Shown here one piece after another: positions 10,376-20,392 of a DNA stretch of 64,000 bases. The position numbers were made by a program, and so were the translations under genes. The notes under the pieces were generated by a model. The model worked only from the letters and a program-made list of their open reading frames with translations. It was not told the origin of the DNA and made no database searches. Numbering within the stretch: the first letter of the stretch is position 1; each line of letters starts with the position of its first letter. The DNA is from Pseudomonas laurentiana. Lineage in GTDB: Bacteria > Pseudomonadota > Gammaproteobacteria > Pseudomonadales > Pseudomonadaceae. Location of the stretch: positions 124,001-188,000 of the forward strand of contig NZ_BMQU01000004.1 of NCBI RefSeq assembly GCF_014648275.1, written 5' to 3'.

Positions 10376-10555
10376 CAGACTGTTGCAGTGTGAGATGTAG
10401 TGCAGAGAAAAATAGCCTACGACGCGACCAAGGGTTAATGTGCGCGGCGTTTACGCTTGATTAGACTGCACCCGAATATTTTCATGACGCTCTGGGCGGC
10501 ATGATCTAGCCCCGATCGCCGGCGTGGCGACCGGGCCTGTTCTGAAGGAGTACGC

Positions 10556-11950
10556 ATGGCTGTCTACAACTACGACGTAGTGGTGCTGGGTTCCGGCCCG
10601 GCAGGAGAAGGGGCGGCAATGAATGCTGCCAAAGCAGGGCGCAAGGTGGCGATGGTCGATAGCCGTCGTCAGGTCGGCGGCAACTGCACCCATCTGGGCA
10701 CCATCCCGTCCAAGGCCTTGCGTCACTCGGTGCGCCAGATCATGCAGTTCAACACCAACCCGATGTTCCGGGCCATTGGTGAGCCGCGCTGGTTCTCGTT
10801 CCCGGATGTACTCAAGAGTGCCGAGAAAGTCATCGCCAAACAGGTGGCTTCGCGCACCGGCTACTACGCACGCAACCGTGTTGACGTGTTTTTCGGTACC
10901 GGCAGCTTCGCTGACGAACAGACCGTCGAAGTGGTCTGCGCCAACGGCGTGGTCGAGAAGCTGGTGGCCAAGCACATCATCATCGCTACCGGCTCGCGTC
11001 CATATCGCCCGGCAGACATCGATTTCCACCACCCGCGTATCTACGATAGCGACACCATCCTCAGCCTCGGCCATACGCCGCGCAAGCTGATCGTTTACGG
11101 TGCCGGTGTTATTGGCTGCGAATACGCCTCGATCTTCAGTGGCCTGGGTGTACTGGTTGAACTGGTGGACAACCGCGGTCAGTTGCTCAGCTTCCTTGAC
11201 TCGGAAATCTCCCAGGCGTTGAGCTACCACTTCAGCAACAACAACATCACCGTACGTCACAACGAAGACTACGAGCGTGTTGAAGGGCTGGATAACGGCG
11301 TGATCCTGCACCTGAAGTCGGGCAAGAAGATCAAGGCGGACGCCTTGCTCTGGTGCAACGGCCGTACAGGCAACACCGACAAGCTGGGCCTGGAAAACAT
11401 CGGTATCAAGGTCAACAGCCGTGGCCAGATCGAAGTCGACGAGAACTACCGCACCTGTGTGCCGAACATCTATGGCGCAGGCGATGTAATCGGCTGGCCG
11501 AGTCTGGCCAGTGCTGCTCACGACCAGGGGCGTTCTGCGGCGGGCAGCATCGTTGATAATGGTAGCTGGCGCTTCGTCAACGACGTGCCGACCGGTATCT
11601 ACACCATTCCGGAGATCAGCTCGATCGGCAAGAACGAGCAGGAACTGACTCAGGCCAAGGTGCCTTACGAAGTCGGCAAGGCGTTCTTCAAGAGCATGGC
11701 GCGTGCGCAGATCGCTGGTGAGCCTCAGGGCATGCTGAAGATCCTGTTCCACCGCGAGACCCTGGAAATCCTCGGTGTACATTGCTTCGGTTACCAGGCG
11801 TCGGAGATCGTTCACATTGGCCAGGCCATCATGGACCAGCCGGGTGAGTGCAACACCCTGAAGTACTTCGTCAACACCACCTTCAACTACCCGACCATGG
11901 CCGAAGCCTATCGGGTAGCGGCCTACGACGGCCTCAACCGGCTTTTTTGA
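10556..11950 (+). CDS. sthA: Soluble pyridine nucleotide transhydrogenase
   Basis: FAD flavoprotein that moves reducing equivalents between NADPH and NAD+ in the cytoplasm, 464 residues. The N-terminal FAD-binding [15 protein letters not shown] is at residues 12-26. The usual redox disulfide of the family is replaced by the SthA pattern [16 protein letters not shown], which keeps one Cys, as known for SthA. The second dinucleotide fold is [15 protein letters not shown], followed by [15 protein letters not shown] and the dimerisation domain with [22 protein letters not shown] precedes the ATG. A 180-base gap before it gives room for its own promoter, but no convincing hexamers were found. Confidence 0.96.
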   Translation: MAVYNYDVVVLGSGPAGEGAAMNAAKAGRKVAMVDSRRQVGGNCTHLGTIPSKALRHSVRQIMQFNTNPMFRAIGEPRWFSFPDVLKSAEKVIAKQVASRTGYYARNRVDVFFGTGSFADEQTVEVVCANGVVEKLVAKHIIIATGSRPYRPADIDFHHPRIYDSDTILSLGHTPRKLIVYGAGVIGCEYASIFSGLGVLVELVDNRGQLLSFLDSEISQALSYHFSNNNITVRHNEDYERVEGLDNGVILHLKSGKKIKADALLWCNGRTGNTDKLGLENIGIKVNSRGQIEVDENYRTCVPNIYGAGDVIGWPSLASAAHDQGRSAAGSIVDNGSWRFVNDVPTGIYTIPEISSIGKNEQELTQAKVPYEVGKAFFKSMARAQIAGEPQGMLKILFHRETLEILGVHCFGYQASEIVHIGQAIMDQPGECNTLKYFVNTTFNYPTMAEAYRVAAYDGLNRLF

Positions 11951-11956
11951 GCGGCT

Positions 11957-11981
11957 CCGGCCGGTGGCCTGAGCCGGCCGG
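11957..11981. terminator. GC-rich inverted repeat between convergent sthA and GDPD genes
   Basis: CCGGCCGG (11957-11964) and CCGGCCGG (11974-11981) flank the loop TGGCCTGAG, seven bases after the sthA stop. No U-tract is present, so it is a candidate bidirectional terminator only. Confidence 0.4.
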
Positions 11982-11992
11982 GGAGACCGATT

Positions 11993-12715
11993 TCAGCAAC
12001 TCTCGAGGGTGGCAGTGGCCAAACCGGGAAAGTCTGTAATCAGGCTGTCTACGCCGAAGTCAGCGAGCCTGCGCATCAGCGCGGGTTCGTTGACTGTCCA
12101 CACTGACACGTGCAAGCCCTGGCGCTGAGCTTTTGCCAGGCGCTCCGGGCTGCACAGTGTCCAGTTCAGCGCAAGCATCTCACAGCCATAGTTCTGGGCG
12201 ACCTTCAGTGGGTCGAGCCAGGCGTATTCGGCTACCAGGCCGCGGGAGACGTCCGGGGTCAATTCCAGGGCGGCAGCGAGCACTTCCCGTGAACTGGAGG
12301 TGATGGTGATCTTGTCGAGCAGGCCGAAGCGTTGTGCCATTTCGCGGATCGCCAGTACCGTGGTGGCGGCGCGCATGCGTGAGGCGCTCTTGACCTCAAG
12401 TTGCCAGTGCTCGAAATCGCACTTCTCGAACAGCTCATCCAGGCGCGGGATGGGGCAGGGGTGTACCCAGCCGGGGCCGCCCTTGCGTGCGTCATAGGTC
12501 ACCAGGTCACTGGCGTTGTGCTCGACCACCTTGCCGCGTCGGCCGGTGGTGCGCTTGAGTGTCGGGTCGTGAATGACCATCAGCTCGTTGTCGGCAGACA
12601 GGTGCAGGTCGAGTTCGCAACGCCGCACGCCATGACTCAGGCACTGCTGGAAGCTGGTCAGGGTATTCTCGGGGGCTTCGCCCTTGGCGCCACGGTGGCC
12701 GTAGATCTGGGTCAC
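11993..12715 (-). CDS. Cytoplasmic glycerophosphodiester phosphodiesterase
   Basis: Hydrolyses glycerophosphodiesters to sn-glycerol-3-phosphate and an alcohol. The 240-residue TIM-barrel protein starts with the GDPD signature YGHRGAKGEAPENTLTSF, followed by ELDLHLSADNELMVIHDPTL, which holds the metal-binding Glu and Asp and the second catalytic His. LEVKS later supplies another metal ligand. No signal peptide is present, so it resembles cytoplasmic UgpQ rather than periplasmic GlpQ, although neighbours in this genus are often labelled glpQ. It converges on sthA. Confidence 0.9.
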   Translation of the reverse strand: MTQIYGHRGAKGEAPENTLTSFQQCLSHGVRRCELDLHLSADNELMVIHDPTLKRTTGRRGKVVEHNASDLVTYDARKGGPGWVHPCPIPRLDELFEKCDFEHWQLEVKSASRMRAATTVLAIREMAQRFGLLDKITITSSSREVLAAALELTPDVSRGLVAEYAWLDPLKVAQNYGCEMLALNWTLCSPERLAKAQRQGLHVSVWTVNEPALMRRLADFGVDSLITDFPGLATATLESC

Positions 12716-12744
12716 GTTTGTTCCTTCAAGGTAAAGAGTGAAAC

Positions 12745-13332
12745 TCAGGTAGGCGTTGCGCTGTTCTGTTCCAGGGCCTGGCGCCGTTGTTGCGCTTGGC
12801 GTTGCAGGATGTAGCGCGCCAGTAGCTGGCGTTGTGCGTCGGTGATATCGACGAACTCGGCGCCGATATCGAACAGCCCGTCAGGCTTGCTGTCGCAATG
12901 CGTGATCTTGGCGCGTAGCAGCAGCCCCAGGGCTTGCGGCATCAGCACCATTTTCACGGCAACTCGGCTGCCCACTGCCAGCGCCTGGCCTTGGCGGGCC
13001 TCAATGCCGCCTTCGGAAAGCTTGACTGAGAGCGGTTCGCCGATCTGCCCGAGCAGGCTCTGGGCGACCACCTGGCTGAGCAAGTCGATGCGTTTGTTCT
13101 GGGCTTTGAGAAAGGCTGCGAGGGTGCGGTCCTTTTCGCTGAGCTGGCGTAACAGGTGCTGTGACTCGAATTCGCTCAGGTGCAGTTCGCTGAGCAGGTT
13201 GAACAGCGGTGACGCATCTTGCAACAACTCTGTGCCAGACGCATCGGCGGCGTTCAGTGGGCGAATTTCCAGTGCGATCCTATCCTCGATACGGTAGTAT
13301 TCGCGGCGATCTTCTTCATCTAATGTCGACAT
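12745..13332 (-). CDS. PilZ domain protein, probable c-di-GMP receptor
   Basis: A 195-residue cytoplasmic protein. The c-di-GMP signature is complete: the basic start RREYYRIEDR (RxxxR type) at residues 9-18 and, after a helical insert of about 85 residues, KLSEGGIEA (the D/N-x-S-x-x-G motif). The helical insert between the two halves contains LLRQLSEKDRTLAAFLKAQNKRID and may form a coiled coil. ATG 13332 was chosen because PilZ proteins begin close to the arginine motif; the open frame extends 40 codons further but runs into the lolC upstream region. It is divergent from lolC. The output is unknown. Confidence 0.82.
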   Translation of the reverse strand: MSTLDEEDRREYYRIEDRIALEIRPLNAADASGTELLQDASPLFNLLSELHLSEFESQHLLRQLSEKDRTLAAFLKAQNKRIDLLSQVVAQSLLGQIGEPLSVKLSEGGIEARQGQALAVGSRVAVKMVLMPQALGLLLRAKITHCDSKPDGLFDIGAEFVDITDAQRQLLARYILQRQAQQRRQALEQNSATPT

Positions 13333-13426
13333 GGCGAACCCATGGTAGCGGCGGTGGTCTGAGTGTAAAGCTGCTGTCCAAGCCCCGCCACAAGGACGTT
13401 CCTCTTTCATCCGAACAAGCCCCGAC

Positions 13427-14677
13427 ATGTTCAGACCTCTCTTCGTATTCATCGGTACGCGTTATACCCGTGCCAAGCGCCGCAACCACTTCGTCTCGTT
13501 CATTTCCCTGACCTCGATGATCGGCCTCGCCCTGGGCGTGGTAGTGATGATCGTGGTGCTTTCGGTCATGAATGGTTTCGACCATGAGATGCGTACCCGC
13601 GTACTGGGCATGGTGCCCCATGCCACGCTTGAAACCGGCCAGCCCATCAATAATTGGCCTGCACTTGCCGATACAGTAAAGCAGAACCCGCAGGTGGTGG
13701 CGGTGGCACCGTTCACCCAGATGCAAGGGTTGCTGACTCACGATGGCAAGGTGCAGAAAGTCTTGCTCAACGGCATTGACCCTGGTCAAGAGCGCAAGGT
13801 CTCGATCATTGATGACTTTATCCGCGAGGGGCGCCTTGATGACCTGGTGCCGGGAGCGTTTGGCATCATGATCGGCGACAAGGCCGCGACCAAGCTGGGC
13901 GTCGGCATTGGCGACAAGCTGACCTTCGTCGCACCTGAAGTGACCGTGACGCCTGCGGGCATGTTCCCGCGCATGAAGCGTTTCACGGTAGTCGGCATCT
14001 TCCATGTTGGCGCCGGCGAGATTGACGGTTACCTCGGGTTGACCAACCTCTCGGACCTGTCGCGCTTGCACCGCTGGAAAGCCGATCAGGTGCAAGGCTT
14101 GCGCCTGAAGTTCGATGACCTGTTCCAGGCGCCGCGCACGGCCTGGAGCATTGCCCAGAAGCTGGGTGACCAGGAGTTCTACGCCCGCGACTGGACCCGC
14201 AGCCACGGCAACCTGTATCAGGCCATCCGCATGGAAAAAGCCATGATTGGCCTGTTGCTGCTGCTGATTGTCGCCGTCGCGGCGTTCAACATCATTTCCA
14301 CCCTGGTGATGGTGGTGAACGACAAGAAAGGTGATATCGCCATTCTGCGTACCCTCGGGGCCACCCCGGGCCAGATCATGGCGATCTTCATGGTCCAGGG
14401 TACGGTCATTGGTGTGGTCGGTACGTTCATTGGTGCAGTGGTCGGCATTGCTGCTGCCCTGAATGTCAGTGCTGCGATCGCCGGCCTGGAGTCGTTGATC
14501 GGCCACAAATTCCTCAATGCCGACGTCTATTTCATCGACTACCTGCCGTCCCAGGTGATGGCCGAGGATGTCTGGATGGTCTGTGGCGCGGCACTGGTCC
14601 TGAGTTTCCTCGCCACCCTGTATCCGGCCTGGCGTGCGGCACGCACCCAGCCAGCGGAGGCGCTACGTTATGAGTGA
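13427..14677 (+). CDS. lolC: Lipoprotein-releasing ABC transporter permease LolC
   Basis: Inner-membrane subunit of LolCDE, which extracts outer-membrane lipoproteins and passes them to LolA. It has 416 residues in the FtsX-like fold: TM1 around residues 22-45 ([20 protein letters not shown]), a large periplasmic MacB-like domain (~50-265), then three TM segments from about 270 ([17 protein letters not shown]). It starts with the family signature [19 protein letters not shown]. Its stop overlaps lolD by eight bases. It is a paralogue of the third gene in the operon, so the LolC/LolE names could be exchanged. Confidence 0.92.
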   Translation: MFRPLFVFIGTRYTRAKRRNHFVSFISLTSMIGLALGVVVMIVVLSVMNGFDHEMRTRVLGMVPHATLETGQPINNWPALADTVKQNPQVVAVAPFTQMQGLLTHDGKVQKVLLNGIDPGQERKVSIIDDFIREGRLDDLVPGAFGIMIGDKAATKLGVGIGDKLTFVAPEVTVTPAGMFPRMKRFTVVGIFHVGAGEIDGYLGLTNLSDLSRLHRWKADQVQGLRLKFDDLFQAPRTAWSIAQKLGDQEFYARDWTRSHGNLYQAIRMEKAMIGLLLLLIVAVAAFNIISTLVMVVNDKKGDIAILRTLGATPGQIMAIFMVQGTVIGVVGTFIGAVVGIAAALNVSAAIAGLESLIGHKFLNADVYFIDYLPSQVMAEDVWMVCGAALVLSFLATLYPAWRAARTQPAEALRYE

Positions 14678-15368
14678 GTTGGGCATGAGTAATAAAGCTG
14701 TGCTGAGTTGCCGCAACCTGGGCAAGTCCTATGAAGAGGGTCCGGAGTCGGTTCGGGTGCTCTCGGGCCTGCAGTTGGAACTGCATCCGGGTGAGCGGAT
14801 TGCCATCGTCGGCAGTTCGGGCTCGGGCAAGAGTACCTTGCTCAACCTGCTCGGTGGCCTGGATACGCCCACCGAGGGCAGTGTCTGGCTGGCTGGCGAA
14901 GAGCTTTCGGCGCTGGGTGAACGGGCCCGAGGCCTGTTGCGCAACCGTGCGCTGGGGTTCGTCTACCAGTTCCACCACCTGTTGCCAGAGTTCACCGCGC
15001 TGGAGAACGTCTGCATGCCGCTGCTGATTGGCCGTACCGCCATTCCCGAGGCGCGCGAGCGCGCTGAAGCACTGCTCAAGCGGGTAGGGCTGGGACATCG
15101 ACTGAGCCACAAGCCGTCTGAGCTGTCCGGTGGTGAGCGTCAGCGCGTGGCTATTGCGCGCGCGCTGGTCAATCGTCCTGGCCTGGTCATGCTCGACGAG
15201 CCGACCGGCAACCTCGACCAGCACACCGCCCAAGGTATCCAGGAGCTGATGAAGGAACTGAGCAGTTCGTCACAGACCGCCTTTCTGGTGGTGACCCACG
15301 ACCTCAGCCTGGCCCGGCAGATGGACCGTGTACTGCGCCTGGAAGAAGGGCGTCTGGTGCCGATCTGA
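14670..15368 (+). CDS. lolD: Lipoprotein-releasing ABC transporter ATPase LolD
   Basis: Cytoplasmic ATPase of LolCDE. Walker A is GSSGSGKS, the Q-loop lies in [11 protein letters not shown], the ABC signature is [15 protein letters not shown], Walker B is [12 protein letters not shown], and the switch His is in VVTHD. The start at 14670 gives 232 residues and has GGAGG (14656-14660) nine bases upstream inside lolC; an internal ATG at 14685 would give the 227-residue form often annotated. The overlap with lolC indicates translational coupling. Confidence 0.94.
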   Translation: MSELGMSNKAVLSCRNLGKSYEEGPESVRVLSGLQLELHPGERIAIVGSSGSGKSTLLNLLGGLDTPTEGSVWLAGEELSALGERARGLLRNRALGFVYQFHHLLPEFTALENVCMPLLIGRTAIPEARERAEALLKRVGLGHRLSHKPSELSGGERQRVAIARALVNRPGLVMLDEPTGNLDQHTAQGIQELMKELSSSSQTAFLVVTHDLSLARQMDRVLRLEEGRLVPI

Positions 15369-15440
15369 TCTGGTCGTACAGGGTGCCGGTCGTGAATGGT
15401 CGGCACCGTGTTCTTTCTCTTTTTCCGGGTGCTTCCGTTC

Positions 15441-16685
15441 ATGTTCAGACCCTTGTCTATTTTCATTGGTGCACGCTACACCCGCGCCAAGCGCCGTAAC
15501 CACTTTATCTCGTTCATCTCCATGACCTCGATGATCGGCCTGGCCCTGGGCGTGCTGGCGATGATCGTGGTGCTGTCGGTGATGAACGGTTTCCAGCGCG
15601 AAATGAGCGCCCGGATTCTCGGCATGGTGCCCCACGCTGCCCTGCTCGGCGTCAAGCCGGTGGATGACTGGCAAGCCGTGGCCGCTACCGCACTGAAGAA
15701 CCCGCAGGTGATTGCGGCTGCGCCGCTGACAGAGCTTGAAGGCATGTTGTCCTACAAGGGCCTGATGCAGCCGATCCAGATCAGCGGCATCGACCCGGCA
15801 CAGGAAGCCAAGGTGTCGATCGTTGCCAATCACATCGTTCAGGGGCGACTGGATGACCTGAAGCCGGATGAGTTCGGCGTGGTGATCGGTGAGATTACCG
15901 CGCGGCGCTTCCATTTGAATGTCGGCGACAAGCTCACCTTGATCGTGCCGGAAGTCAGCACCGCGCCAGGCGGTATTACCCCGCGCATGCAGCGTTTGAA
16001 CGTAGTGGGCGTGTTCAAGGTCGGCGCTGAGCTCGATGGCTCCATGGGCCTGATCCACATGGCTGACGCAGCGCAGATGCAACATTGGGCGCCGAACCAG
16101 GTGCAGGGTGTGCGCATCAAGGTGCAGGACCTGTACAGCGCACCTCAGGTGTCGACGGCGATTGTCGGTCAGTTGGGCGACCAGTTCCGCGCCGATGACT
16201 GGACCCATACCCAGGGCAGTCTGTTCAGTGCCATGAAAATGGAAAAGACCATGATCGGCCTGCTGTTGATGATGATTATTGCGGTCGCCGCGTTCAACAT
16301 CATTGCAACCTTGATCATGGTGGTGAACGACAAGGGCGCGGACATCGCGATTCTGCGCACCATTGGCGCCACGCCCGCGCAGATCATGGGCGCCTTCATG
16401 GTGCAGGGAACATTGATCGGTATTGTCGGCACGTTGATCGGGGGTGTGCTCGGGGTGATCGCCGCGATCAATGTCAGCCAGTTGGTTGGGTGGCTTGAGC
16501 GTGTCAGCGGGCAACATATCTTCACCTCCGACGTGTACTTCGTCAGTACCTTGCCGTCGGAGCTGCAGTGGGGCGACGTGGCGTTGATCTGCAGTGCCGG
16601 GCTGGTGATGAGCTTCCTGGCGACGCTGTATCCTGCGTGGCGCGCCTCGCAGGTAGAGCCGGCGTACGCCCTGCGTTACGAGTAA
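15441..16685 (+). CDS. lolE: Lipoprotein-releasing ABC transporter permease LolE/LolC paralogue
   Basis: Second membrane subunit of LolCDE, 414 residues, very similar along its length to the first permease (same [21 protein letters not shown] start, same four-TM FtsX topology, same [10 protein letters not shown] end). The ATG at 15441 was chosen by alignment with lolC; the frame is open 15 codons further upstream, without support. It follows lolD by 72 bases, so it is probably still in the operon. The pair forms the heterodimer usual in gammaproteobacteria. Confidence 0.9.
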   Translation: MFRPLSIFIGARYTRAKRRNHFISFISMTSMIGLALGVLAMIVVLSVMNGFQREMSARILGMVPHAALLGVKPVDDWQAVAATALKNPQVIAAAPLTELEGMLSYKGLMQPIQISGIDPAQEAKVSIVANHIVQGRLDDLKPDEFGVVIGEITARRFHLNVGDKLTLIVPEVSTAPGGITPRMQRLNVVGVFKVGAELDGSMGLIHMADAAQMQHWAPNQVQGVRIKVQDLYSAPQVSTAIVGQLGDQFRADDWTHTQGSLFSAMKMEKTMIGLLLMMIIAVAAFNIIATLIMVVNDKGADIAILRTIGATPAQIMGAFMVQGTLIGIVGTLIGGVLGVIAAINVSQLVGWLERVSGQHIFTSDVYFVSTLPSELQWGDVALICSAGLVMSFLATLYPAWRASQVEPAYALRYE

Positions 16686-16744
16686 GCCTGTCGCGGGCAA
16701 GCCCTGCCACACGCTGAACTGTGGCCCTGTGGCGGCAGGCTTGC
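16686..16744. repeat. REP-like inverted repeat between convergent lolE and copS
   Basis: Imperfect inverted arms: CGGGCAAGCCCTGCCAC and GTGGCGGCAGGCTTGCC. The core resembles the Pseudomonas REP motif also found in the 100-bp array at 53474. It may act as a bidirectional transcription end. Confidence 0.5.
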
Positions 16745-18094
16745 CTATGCGGTCGGCAGCTCAATCACGAAACGCGTCCAGCCCTGCGCCGATTCGCCAT
16801 GAATCGTTCCGCCGTGCGCCTTGATGATGGACTGGGTGATCGCCAGGCCCAGTCCCGCATGCTCACTGTTTCCTTCGTGGCGGGCCGGGTCGGCGCGGTA
16901 GAAACGGTCGAACAGGCGCGGTATGAGCGCTGGGTCAATCGGCTCGCCGCTGTTGGCCACTTCCAGTCTCACGCCACTATCCTGTCGTTCAATTTTCAGG
17001 CGGATCTCGCCGCCAGCCGGGGTGAACCGCAAGGCATTGTCCAGCAGGTTGGACAGTGCCCGACGCAACATGTGGCGATCGCCTTCCAGTTGCGCCTGGC
17101 CAGCATGGCTCAAACGTACCTGAGCGTCCTCGGCCAATGGTGCGTAGTACTCCAGCAGTGCGCCAACCTCGTCTTCCAGTGCCAGCGGCTGGCGGCTAGG
17201 CATTAGCAGGCCGTTATCGGCTTTGGCCAGGTAGAGCATGTCGTTGACCAGCTGAGCCATCCATTGCAGTTCTTCAAGGTTGCCGTGCAGGGCCTCGCGG
17301 TACTCCTCCAGGCTGCGCGGCCGGGTCAGGGTGACCTGCGTGTGGGTCAGCAGGTTGGACAGCGGCGTACGCAGCTCATGGGCGATGTCGGAAGAGAATG
17401 CCGAGAGGCGCTGGAAAGCGTCATCCAGCCGCTCAAGCATGGCGTTGACGGTGTTCGCCAGGTCTGCAAGTTCAACCGGCATCTGTGCCACTGGCAGGCG
17501 GGTGGTCAGCGAACGTGCCGAGACCCCGGCAGCCACCTCACCCATCTGCCGTAGGGGGCGCAGCCCGCTGCGTGCGGCCCAGGCGCCGAGCAGGGCGGTG
17601 GCCAGTGCCGAGAGGCCAACGGTCAGCCAGATCAGCCGTTGCATGCGTTGCAGGAAGTGCTGGTGATGGGTGATGTCGAGGAACAGTGTCAGGTTGGGCG
17701 TGCCTTCGCCGCCGAGGGCTTCGCTCAGGCTGCGATAATCGGCGCCGTCGCTCGTCAGGGTGTTCAGGCCAGGAGTCATCGGTGAGTCCGGCAGGCCGGG
17801 CTGGCTATCGAACCACAGGCGCCCGTCGTTGCCGCGGATGCGCACGGCCAGGTCGGCCTGATGGCTGAGTTCCGCCTGTAGCGCAGGCAGCCGTGTGTTC
17901 AGGCTTGTACGGTCATGCACGCCCTCAAGTAGCTGGCGCATCAGCGATAGGCGCCCGCTGAGCAATTGCTGGTCCAGTTCGATGAAATGGGATTCGCTGG
18001 CGCGGCTGAACAGCACGCCAGCCAACAGCGAAACCACCGCCGTGCAAGCCGCAAACAGCAGCGCCAGGCGGTTGCCGAGCGAAAGACGGCGCAT
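16745..18094 (-). CDS. copS: Heavy-metal sensor histidine kinase CopS/CusS type
   Basis: Inner-membrane copper sensor kinase, 449 residues. TM1 is about residues 9-29 and TM2 about 153-175, bracketing a ~125-residue periplasmic sensor loop; HAMP follows, then the H-box FSSDIAHELRTPLSNL (His about 244), N-box ALSNLLDNALRFT, G1 LFDRFYRADPARHE and G2 HAGLGLAITQSI. The LFDRFYRADPARH sequence is typical of the CusS/CopS heavy-metal group. It overlaps the copR stop by one base (TGATG). Copper is inferred from the adjacent cupredoxin; silver or another metal is possible. Confidence 0.88.
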   Translation of the reverse strand: MRRLSLGNRLALLFAACTAVVSLLAGVLFSRASESHFIELDQQLLSGRLSLMRQLLEGVHDRTSLNTRLPALQAELSHQADLAVRIRGNDGRLWFDSQPGLPDSPMTPGLNTLTSDGADYRSLSEALGGEGTPNLTLFLDITHHQHFLQRMQRLIWLTVGLSALATALLGAWAARSGLRPLRQMGEVAAGVSARSLTTRLPVAQMPVELADLANTVNAMLERLDDAFQRLSAFSSDIAHELRTPLSNLLTHTQVTLTRPRSLEEYREALHGNLEELQWMAQLVNDMLYLAKADNGLLMPSRQPLALEDEVGALLEYYAPLAEDAQVRLSHAGQAQLEGDRHMLRRALSNLLDNALRFTPAGGEIRLKIERQDSGVRLEVANSGEPIDPALIPRLFDRFYRADPARHEGNSEHAGLGLAITQSIIKAHGGTIHGESAQGWTRFVIELPTA

Positions 18095-18774
18095 CAGGCT
18101 GTCCGCTCTTCGAGGACGTAGCCCATGCCGCGCACGGTATGGATAAGCTTGTTGTCGTGTGCATCGTCGACTTTGAGGCGCAGGCGGCGGATAGCGACCT
18201 CGATCACGTTGGTGTCACTTTCAAAGTTCATGTCCCACACCTGCGACGCGATCAGTGATTTTGGCAGTACTTCGCCTTGGCGACGCAGCAGCAGTTCAAG
18301 CAGGGAGAACTCCTTGGCGGTCAGGTCGATGCGTTGCCCGGCGCGCTCCACCCGGCGGCGGATCAGGTCGAGGCTCAGGTCTGCCACGCCCAGCAGGGTT
18401 TCTTGTGTTGGGCTGCCGCCGCGACGCAGCAGCGTGCGCACCCGCGCCAGCAGTTCGGAGAAGGCGAACGGCTTGACCAGATAGTCGTCGGCACCCAGTT
18501 CCAGGCCATGCACGCGGTCTTCCACGGCATCGCGCGCTGTCAGGAACAGCACCGGGGTATCCAGCCCGGCAGCGCGCACCGCCTGCAGGATCTGCCAGCC
18601 ATCGCGGCCCGGCAGCATGACATCGAGGATCAACAGCGCGTAATCGCCCGTCAGCGCCAGGTGCTGGCCCGTATTGCCATCGGTGGCCAGCTCTGCGCTG
18701 AACCCGGCTTCACTCAAGCCCTGGCACAGGTATTGGCCGGTCTTGGCCTGGTCTTCGACGATCAGCAGTTTCAT
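18094..18774 (-). CDS. copR: Copper-responsive OmpR-type response regulator CopR
   Basis: 226 residues. The receiver domain has the acidic pocket (IVEDQ), phospho-acceptor Asp in [14 protein letters not shown], conserved Thr/Ser in LFLTARD and Lys in [14 protein letters not shown]. The C-terminal winged helix (from about 125) includes [15 protein letters not shown] and [15 protein letters not shown], with the CusR/CopR-like end [13 protein letters not shown]. It is transcribed with copS and divergent from the cupredoxin gene. The intergenic inverted repeat at 18838 is a likely binding site. Confidence 0.9.
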   Translation of the reverse strand: MKLLIVEDQAKTGQYLCQGLSEAGFSAELATDGNTGQHLALTGDYALLILDVMLPGRDGWQILQAVRAAGLDTPVLFLTARDAVEDRVHGLELGADDYLVKPFAFSELLARVRTLLRRGGSPTQETLLGVADLSLDLIRRRVERAGQRIDLTAKEFSLLELLLRRQGEVLPKSLIASQVWDMNFESDTNVIEVAIRRLRLKVDDAHDNKLIHTVRGMGYVLEERTA

Positions 18775-18837
18775 GGGGCGCTCGTGTTAAAGGTGGGCAG
18801 GGCGTTATACCGTGGTGTGAATGGCAAAAGGCAAAGC

Positions 18838-18851
18838 TGACAAAGTTGTAA
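18838..18851. promoter_or_regulatory. CopR/CusR-type inverted repeat (cop box)
   Basis: TGACAA-AG-TTGTAA, one mismatch from a perfect palindrome and close to the TGACAAnnTTGTCAT operator known for CusR/CopR. It lies midway between divergent copR (18774) and the cupredoxin start (18929), so it could serve both promoters. Confidence 0.65.
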
Positions 18852-18928
18852 TCTTATCGTCAGCTGGTTGCCAGCGGCACCTCGTTACAGTGGCTGCCAT
18901 ATCGAGACAACCCCGGAGTAAACCGACC

Positions 18929-19453
18929 ATGTCACGTTTTATCCTTGCTGGCGCCCTGGCGCTGTTCAGCCTGCCCTTGTTTGCTTCGCCGGCACAACCG
19001 TTTGCCTTTGGTCATCCCGCCACCGCAGGCCAGGCGACCCGTACCGTTGAGGTGGAGCTTGGCGACATGTACTTTGCCCCGCGTGCGCTGCAGGTCAAAG
19101 CTGGCGAGACTGTACGTTTCGTGCTGACCAACAAGGGCCAGTTGCCGCACGAGTTCAACCTCGGCGATGCGGCCATGCATGCGCGGCATCAACAGGAAAT
19201 GCTCGCCATGCCGGGTGGTATGGACCACGCAAAAATGGACCATGGCAACATGAGCCACATGGGGATGAATCATGACGGGATGATGCACGGGGGTGGCATG
19301 TCGCATGACGACGCCAATGTGGTGATGGTCGCACCCGGCAAGACTGCGGAGCTGACCTGGACCTTCACCCAGTCGACCCCGATCGAGTTTGCCTGCAACG
19401 TTCCGGGCCATTACCAGGCTGGCATGGTGGGCAAGCTAACCATCGCGCAGTGA
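18929..19453 (+). CDS. Periplasmic cupredoxin with Met/His-rich copper-binding insert
   Basis: 174-residue secreted copper protein. The signal peptide ends around LPLFASPA. The cupredoxin fold keeps all type-1 copper ligands: His74 (LPHEF), Cys156, His161 and Met166 (CNVPGHYQAGM). Between the two ligand groups, residues 88-127 form an insert with about ten Met and eight His in MDH/MSH/MNH patterns, suited to binding additional Cu(I). The start at ATG 18929 has GGAG ten bases upstream; an upstream open frame is ignored. The order queF-cupredoxin-copRS matches P. aeruginosa PA2806-PA2810, but no ptrA-like gene is present between the cupredoxin gene and copR. It is probably copper-induced and protects the periplasm (CopI-like). 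Confidence 0.85.
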   Translation: MSRFILAGALALFSLPLFASPAQPFAFGHPATAGQATRTVEVELGDMYFAPRALQVKAGETVRFVLTNKGQLPHEFNLGDAAMHARHQQEMLAMPGGMDHAKMDHGNMSHMGMNHDGMMHGGGMSHDDANVVMVAPGKTAELTWTFTQSTPIEFACNVPGHYQAGMVGKLTIAQ

Positions 19454-19521
19454 CAGGTGATTGCCCAACGCATGGCACAAACCCGATAAACTAGGCGTAT
19501 TTCGTCCTTCAGGTTTGAGCC

Positions 19522-20352
19522 ATGCACCCCGCCGCCGAACATTCCCCGCTGGGCAAGTCCAGCGAATACATTGCAACCTATACCCCGTCCCTGTTGTTCC
19601 CGATCCCGCGTGCGGCGAAGTGGGCTGAGTTGGGGGTCGGCGCCGACACCTTGCCTTGGCAGGGTGTCGACTACTGGAACTGCTTCGAGCTGTCTTGGTT
19701 ACTGCCCTCAGGCAAGCCGGTAGTGGCCATCGGTGAATTTGCGATTCCAGCTGATTCGCCGAACATCATCGAGTCGAAGTCGTTCAAGCTCTACCTCAAC
19801 TCACTGAACCAGACGGTGTTCGCCTCGGTGCAGGCGCTGCAGGCTTGCCTGGAAAAAGACCTTTCGGCAGCCGCCGGCAAGCCGGTCGGTGTGCGCGTTC
19901 GGACCTTGTCTGAGGTCGAAGGGGAGGGTGTTGCGGCGCTGCCAGGTGTCTGCATCGATGACCTGGACGTCAGCATCAGCCAGTATGAGCATCCTCAGCC
20001 AGAACTGCTGCGCTGCGATACCGGGCGGCAGGTCGAGGAAACCCTGCACAGCCATTTGCTCAAATCCAACTGCCCGGTCACCGGTCAGCCGGACTGGGGC
20101 AGCGTAACCGTGCATTACCGTGGCCCGGTGCTGGATCCTGCCAGCCTGCTCGCCTACCTGATCAGCTTCCGTCAGCATGCAGACTTCCACGAGCAGTGTG
20201 TAGAGCGGATCTACCTCGACCTCAAGCGCCTGCTCAACCCTGAGACGCTGACGGTGTATGCACGTTACGTGCGCCGTGGCGGGCTGGACATCAACCCCTA
20301 CCGCAGTACCGAAGCGGTCAGCCTGGGCAATTCACGCTTGGTGCGCCAGTAA
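19522..20352 (+). CDS. queF: NADPH-dependent 7-cyano-7-deazaguanine reductase QueF
   Basis: Reduces preQ0 to preQ1 in queuosine biosynthesis. The 276-residue protein is the bimodular long type (YkgM/E. coli-like), with the QueF motif [11 protein letters not shown] at residues 84-94 and the catalytic Cys184 and Asp191 in [12 protein letters not shown]. The substrate-binding Glu/His are in [12 protein letters not shown]. The end [12 protein letters not shown] is characteristic. It stands downstream of the cupredoxin gene with a 68-base gap, so it may have its own promoter. Confidence 0.97.
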   Translation: MHPAAEHSPLGKSSEYIATYTPSLLFPIPRAAKWAELGVGADTLPWQGVDYWNCFELSWLLPSGKPVVAIGEFAIPADSPNIIESKSFKLYLNSLNQTVFASVQALQACLEKDLSAAAGKPVGVRVRTLSEVEGEGVAALPGVCIDDLDVSISQYEHPQPELLRCDTGRQVEETLHSHLLKSNCPVTGQPDWGSVTVHYRGPVLDPASLLAYLISFRQHADFHEQCVERIYLDLKRLLNPETLTVYARYVRRGGLDINPYRSTEAVSLGNSRLVRQ

Positions 20353-20392
20353 GCGCCAGCGCCTGCGGGGTTGCAGGTGCTGGCTTCGGCAC

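Noticed and set aside
10450-10520. Promoter hexamers before sthA
   Set aside because: TTGATT and several AT-rich hexamers exist, but none has 16-18 bp spacing.
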